Below, piece by piece: positions 31,322 to 32,752 of a DNA stretch of 32,752 bases. Each line of letters opens with the position of its first letter. The first letter of the stretch is position 1. A model generated the notes under the pieces. It made no database searches. It saw nothing but the letters and a program-made list of their open reading frames with translations, and had not been told where the DNA came from. Origin of the DNA: Paludibacter sp. (GTDB taxonomy: Bacteria > Bacteroidota > Bacteroidia > Bacteroidales > Paludibacteraceae); assembly GCA_031292575.1 (NCBI GenBank), contig JARLGX010000022.1, positions 1 to 32,752 of the forward strand. The letters are read 5' to 3'. Position numbers and translations under genes: made by a program.

Positions 31322-31447
31322 GTTCTACGATAAACATATTCCTTGTTAAAGTTTATCCTCTTTAAACTCCCATTTTTATTATTAATTTTATTTCGAACAC
31401 TTACTGTTTTAAAAATTGAAACTTAATTTTTTTGCTCCAAATTAGAT

Positions 31448-32245
31448 TTACCACTTCTTGTCATCTGGTAAAACGTTTTCTTTAATTTTATCTTCGTTGA
31501 GTAATTTATTTTCGTTTTTAAAATAGGTAGAATTGATAATAATGAACAATTTAGTAATTTCATCGATAATAGCCTGAATAAAGATACGTTCATCATGACT
31601 TATTTTTTCAATGGGCAAAACGCAAAATACTAAGATATTTAAATTCTTAGGATTAGAGATAATGGGGGTATGTGATTCTATAGATTGGCGTTCAATAATC
31701 ATTTTATTGCTTATATGTGGATATTTGCCTGCACATCTTTCCCTTGTTTCAAAATGTTCACCGATTGTTCTTTGTGTTGTACTATTTATTATTCTGATTA
31801 ATACCCAATTAGAATTTACAATTCCGAGTATTTTTTCTCCAAAAAAGCTAAAGGTTCTTTTTAAATCGGTCTTAGTTTGTGGATAACTGTCAATACTGTA
31901 AAATATTGATTTAATTTCCTGAATCTGAACATTTATCATTCCAATGTATTGATCGGAAATTTGAAGTCTGTCTTCCACTTTCTTTTTGTCGGTATTTATT
32001 TTCCTGATTTGTTCTTTATGCTTGAATACTTCGAGTTTGTATAAATTCAGTATTAAAACACTTACAATAAACAAAATACCAAGTAGGATTCCTTCCACTG
32101 TTTCTTCTTCGATGATCAATTTTTCCGATATACGCAGCGAACCCGTAATTAATTTCGGAGTGGTAATGATAAGTATAAAAAGAATTAAAAAGAGTGTCAG
32201 ATATAAAACTTGCAAAAACGAAGGGTGAAAACTTGTCTTTTTCAT
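31448..32245 (-). CDS. two-helix membrane protein with coiled coil and GAF-like soluble part
   Basis: The 265-residue product has two membrane helices (about 14-30 and 48-66), an acidic periplasmic loop (SEKLIIEEETVEG), a coiled coil (about 70-115, KHKEQIRKINTDKKKVEDRLQISDQYIGMINVQIQEIKSI), and a soluble C-terminal domain (about 116-250). The latter has a GAF-like alternation (LGIVNSNWVLIRIINSTTQRTIGEHF, NLNILVFCVLPIEKISHDERIFIQAIIDEITKLF), as in a truncated sensor. No kinase or cyclase output is present. It is the only minus-strand gene of the right-hand end, convergent with the lmo0937 gene. Possibly a membrane-bound partner of a sensor kinase; this is a guess. Confidence 0.6.
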   Translation of the reverse strand: MKKTSFHPSFLQVLYLTLFLILFILIITTPKLITGSLRISEKLIIEEETVEGILLGILFIVSVLILNLYKLEVFKHKEQIRKINTDKKKVEDRLQISDQYIGMINVQIQEIKSIFYSIDSYPQTKTDLKRTFSFFGEKILGIVNSNWVLIRIINSTTQRTIGEHFETRERCAGKYPHISNKMIIERQSIESHTPIISNPKNLNILVFCVLPIEKISHDERIFIQAIIDEITKLFIIINSTYFKNENKLLNEDKIKENVLPDDKKW

Positions 32246-32752
32246 GAGAAAATAATTGTTATATTAAAAGTTGTATTGAACTCTCGGGTCTGATTTTAAT
32301 AATAACAGGCTTATCAGTTATGATTCACCGCAAAAACACCTATAAATATCAAACACTCTATTTTTTATTTAGTGAATACCTGTAATCCGTAATAACCAAA
32401 TTGACTAATACCTCTTGTTTATATAATGCTAATAGAGTAATATAACCTTGATTTAGACGAGCAATGAAATACTTCGGTTATAGATTCAGCAAATTTTATT
32501 TATACAAAAAATCAGCCACGAAGTATCAACATTTCATAACGTTTCACAAAGTTTAAATATCTACTAATCTTTATGTTGAATAACATATAGTCTTTTATAT
32601 TCTTTACTAGGCATTATATAAGTTACAATCCTTATAATTTCGAATTCCAAGATAGTAGACGTTTTTTTTCTGAAATTTTTTCTGTTATGACCCCCAAACC
32701 CCCAAATGGGGGCTCAAGAGTGGTTCCAAGAAAAGAATATCATTAAAGAGAA
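32246..32752. other. non-coding stretch to window end
   Basis: No credible ORF is seen on either strand. Near the end, at about 32692-32716, CCCCCAAACCCCCAAATGGGGG contains a CCCCC/GGGGG hairpin like the elements at 18597 and 22611. The start of the next gene may lie beyond the window. Confidence 0.5.

Overview
The window looks like chromosomal DNA of a Bacteroidota bacterium (Bacteroidales/Marinilabiliales-like; genus not determinable). Evidence: AT-rich sequence, few Shine-Dalgarno sites, promoters with the Bacteroidota -7 element TAnnTTTG, and typical protein families (DUF6600 WG-rich protein, PorT-type barrel, AraC regulator of the MKLYIKYMV type, CheB-CheR-PAS fusion, lmo0937 and Thivi_2564 small membrane proteins).

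Layout. (1) 1-2900: minus-strand genes of unknown or immunity-like type, separated by about 135-bp imperfect palindromes that behave like integron attC sites. The outer box at the 3' end of each cassette matches the start of the same cassette rather than the other end of the same palindrome. No integrase is visible. (2) 2900-3878: non-coding DNA with a tract of eleven 21-bp repeats. (3) 3900-10587: plus-strand run of a WG-rich secreted protein, an eRF1-like small protein, MarC, an MgtA-type P-ATPase, a small membrane protein and a phosphofructokinase. (4) 10763-14240: CheB-CheR-PAS fusion and a PAS-only protein. (5) 16826-14274 (minus): MlaE-MlaF-MlaD-like lipid transport operon, broken by an 8-bp repeat tract. 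(6) 17095-22314: DUF3494 lipoprotein, AraC regulator, large hybrid histidine kinase and stand-alone receiver. (7) 22315-23090: repeat-rich spacer with a hairpin-rich element and fifteen 21-bp repeats. (8) 23256-31321: OmpA proteins, small membrane proteins, an Ig/InlB/DUF3494 lipoprotein, CsbD, a PorT-like barrel and an lmo0937 protein. (9) 31448-32245 (minus): unknown membrane protein, then non-coding DNA to the end.

The main discovery is a shared promoter in front of seven transcription units (WG protein, mla operon, both DUF3494 lipoproteins, araC, ompA, csbD). Each has two direct copies of AATTATGTAAC exactly 21 bp apart, then 21 bp (20 in one case) to a TAnnTTTG-like -7 element. This geometry fits an activator of AraC type bound next to RNA polymerase. 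The window's own AraC gene carries the same promoter. I infer an autoregulated envelope/stress regulon, with the PAS kinase and receiver downstream of araC as a possible signal input. Three of the promoters also share a conserved inverted repeat at the predicted transcript 5' end.
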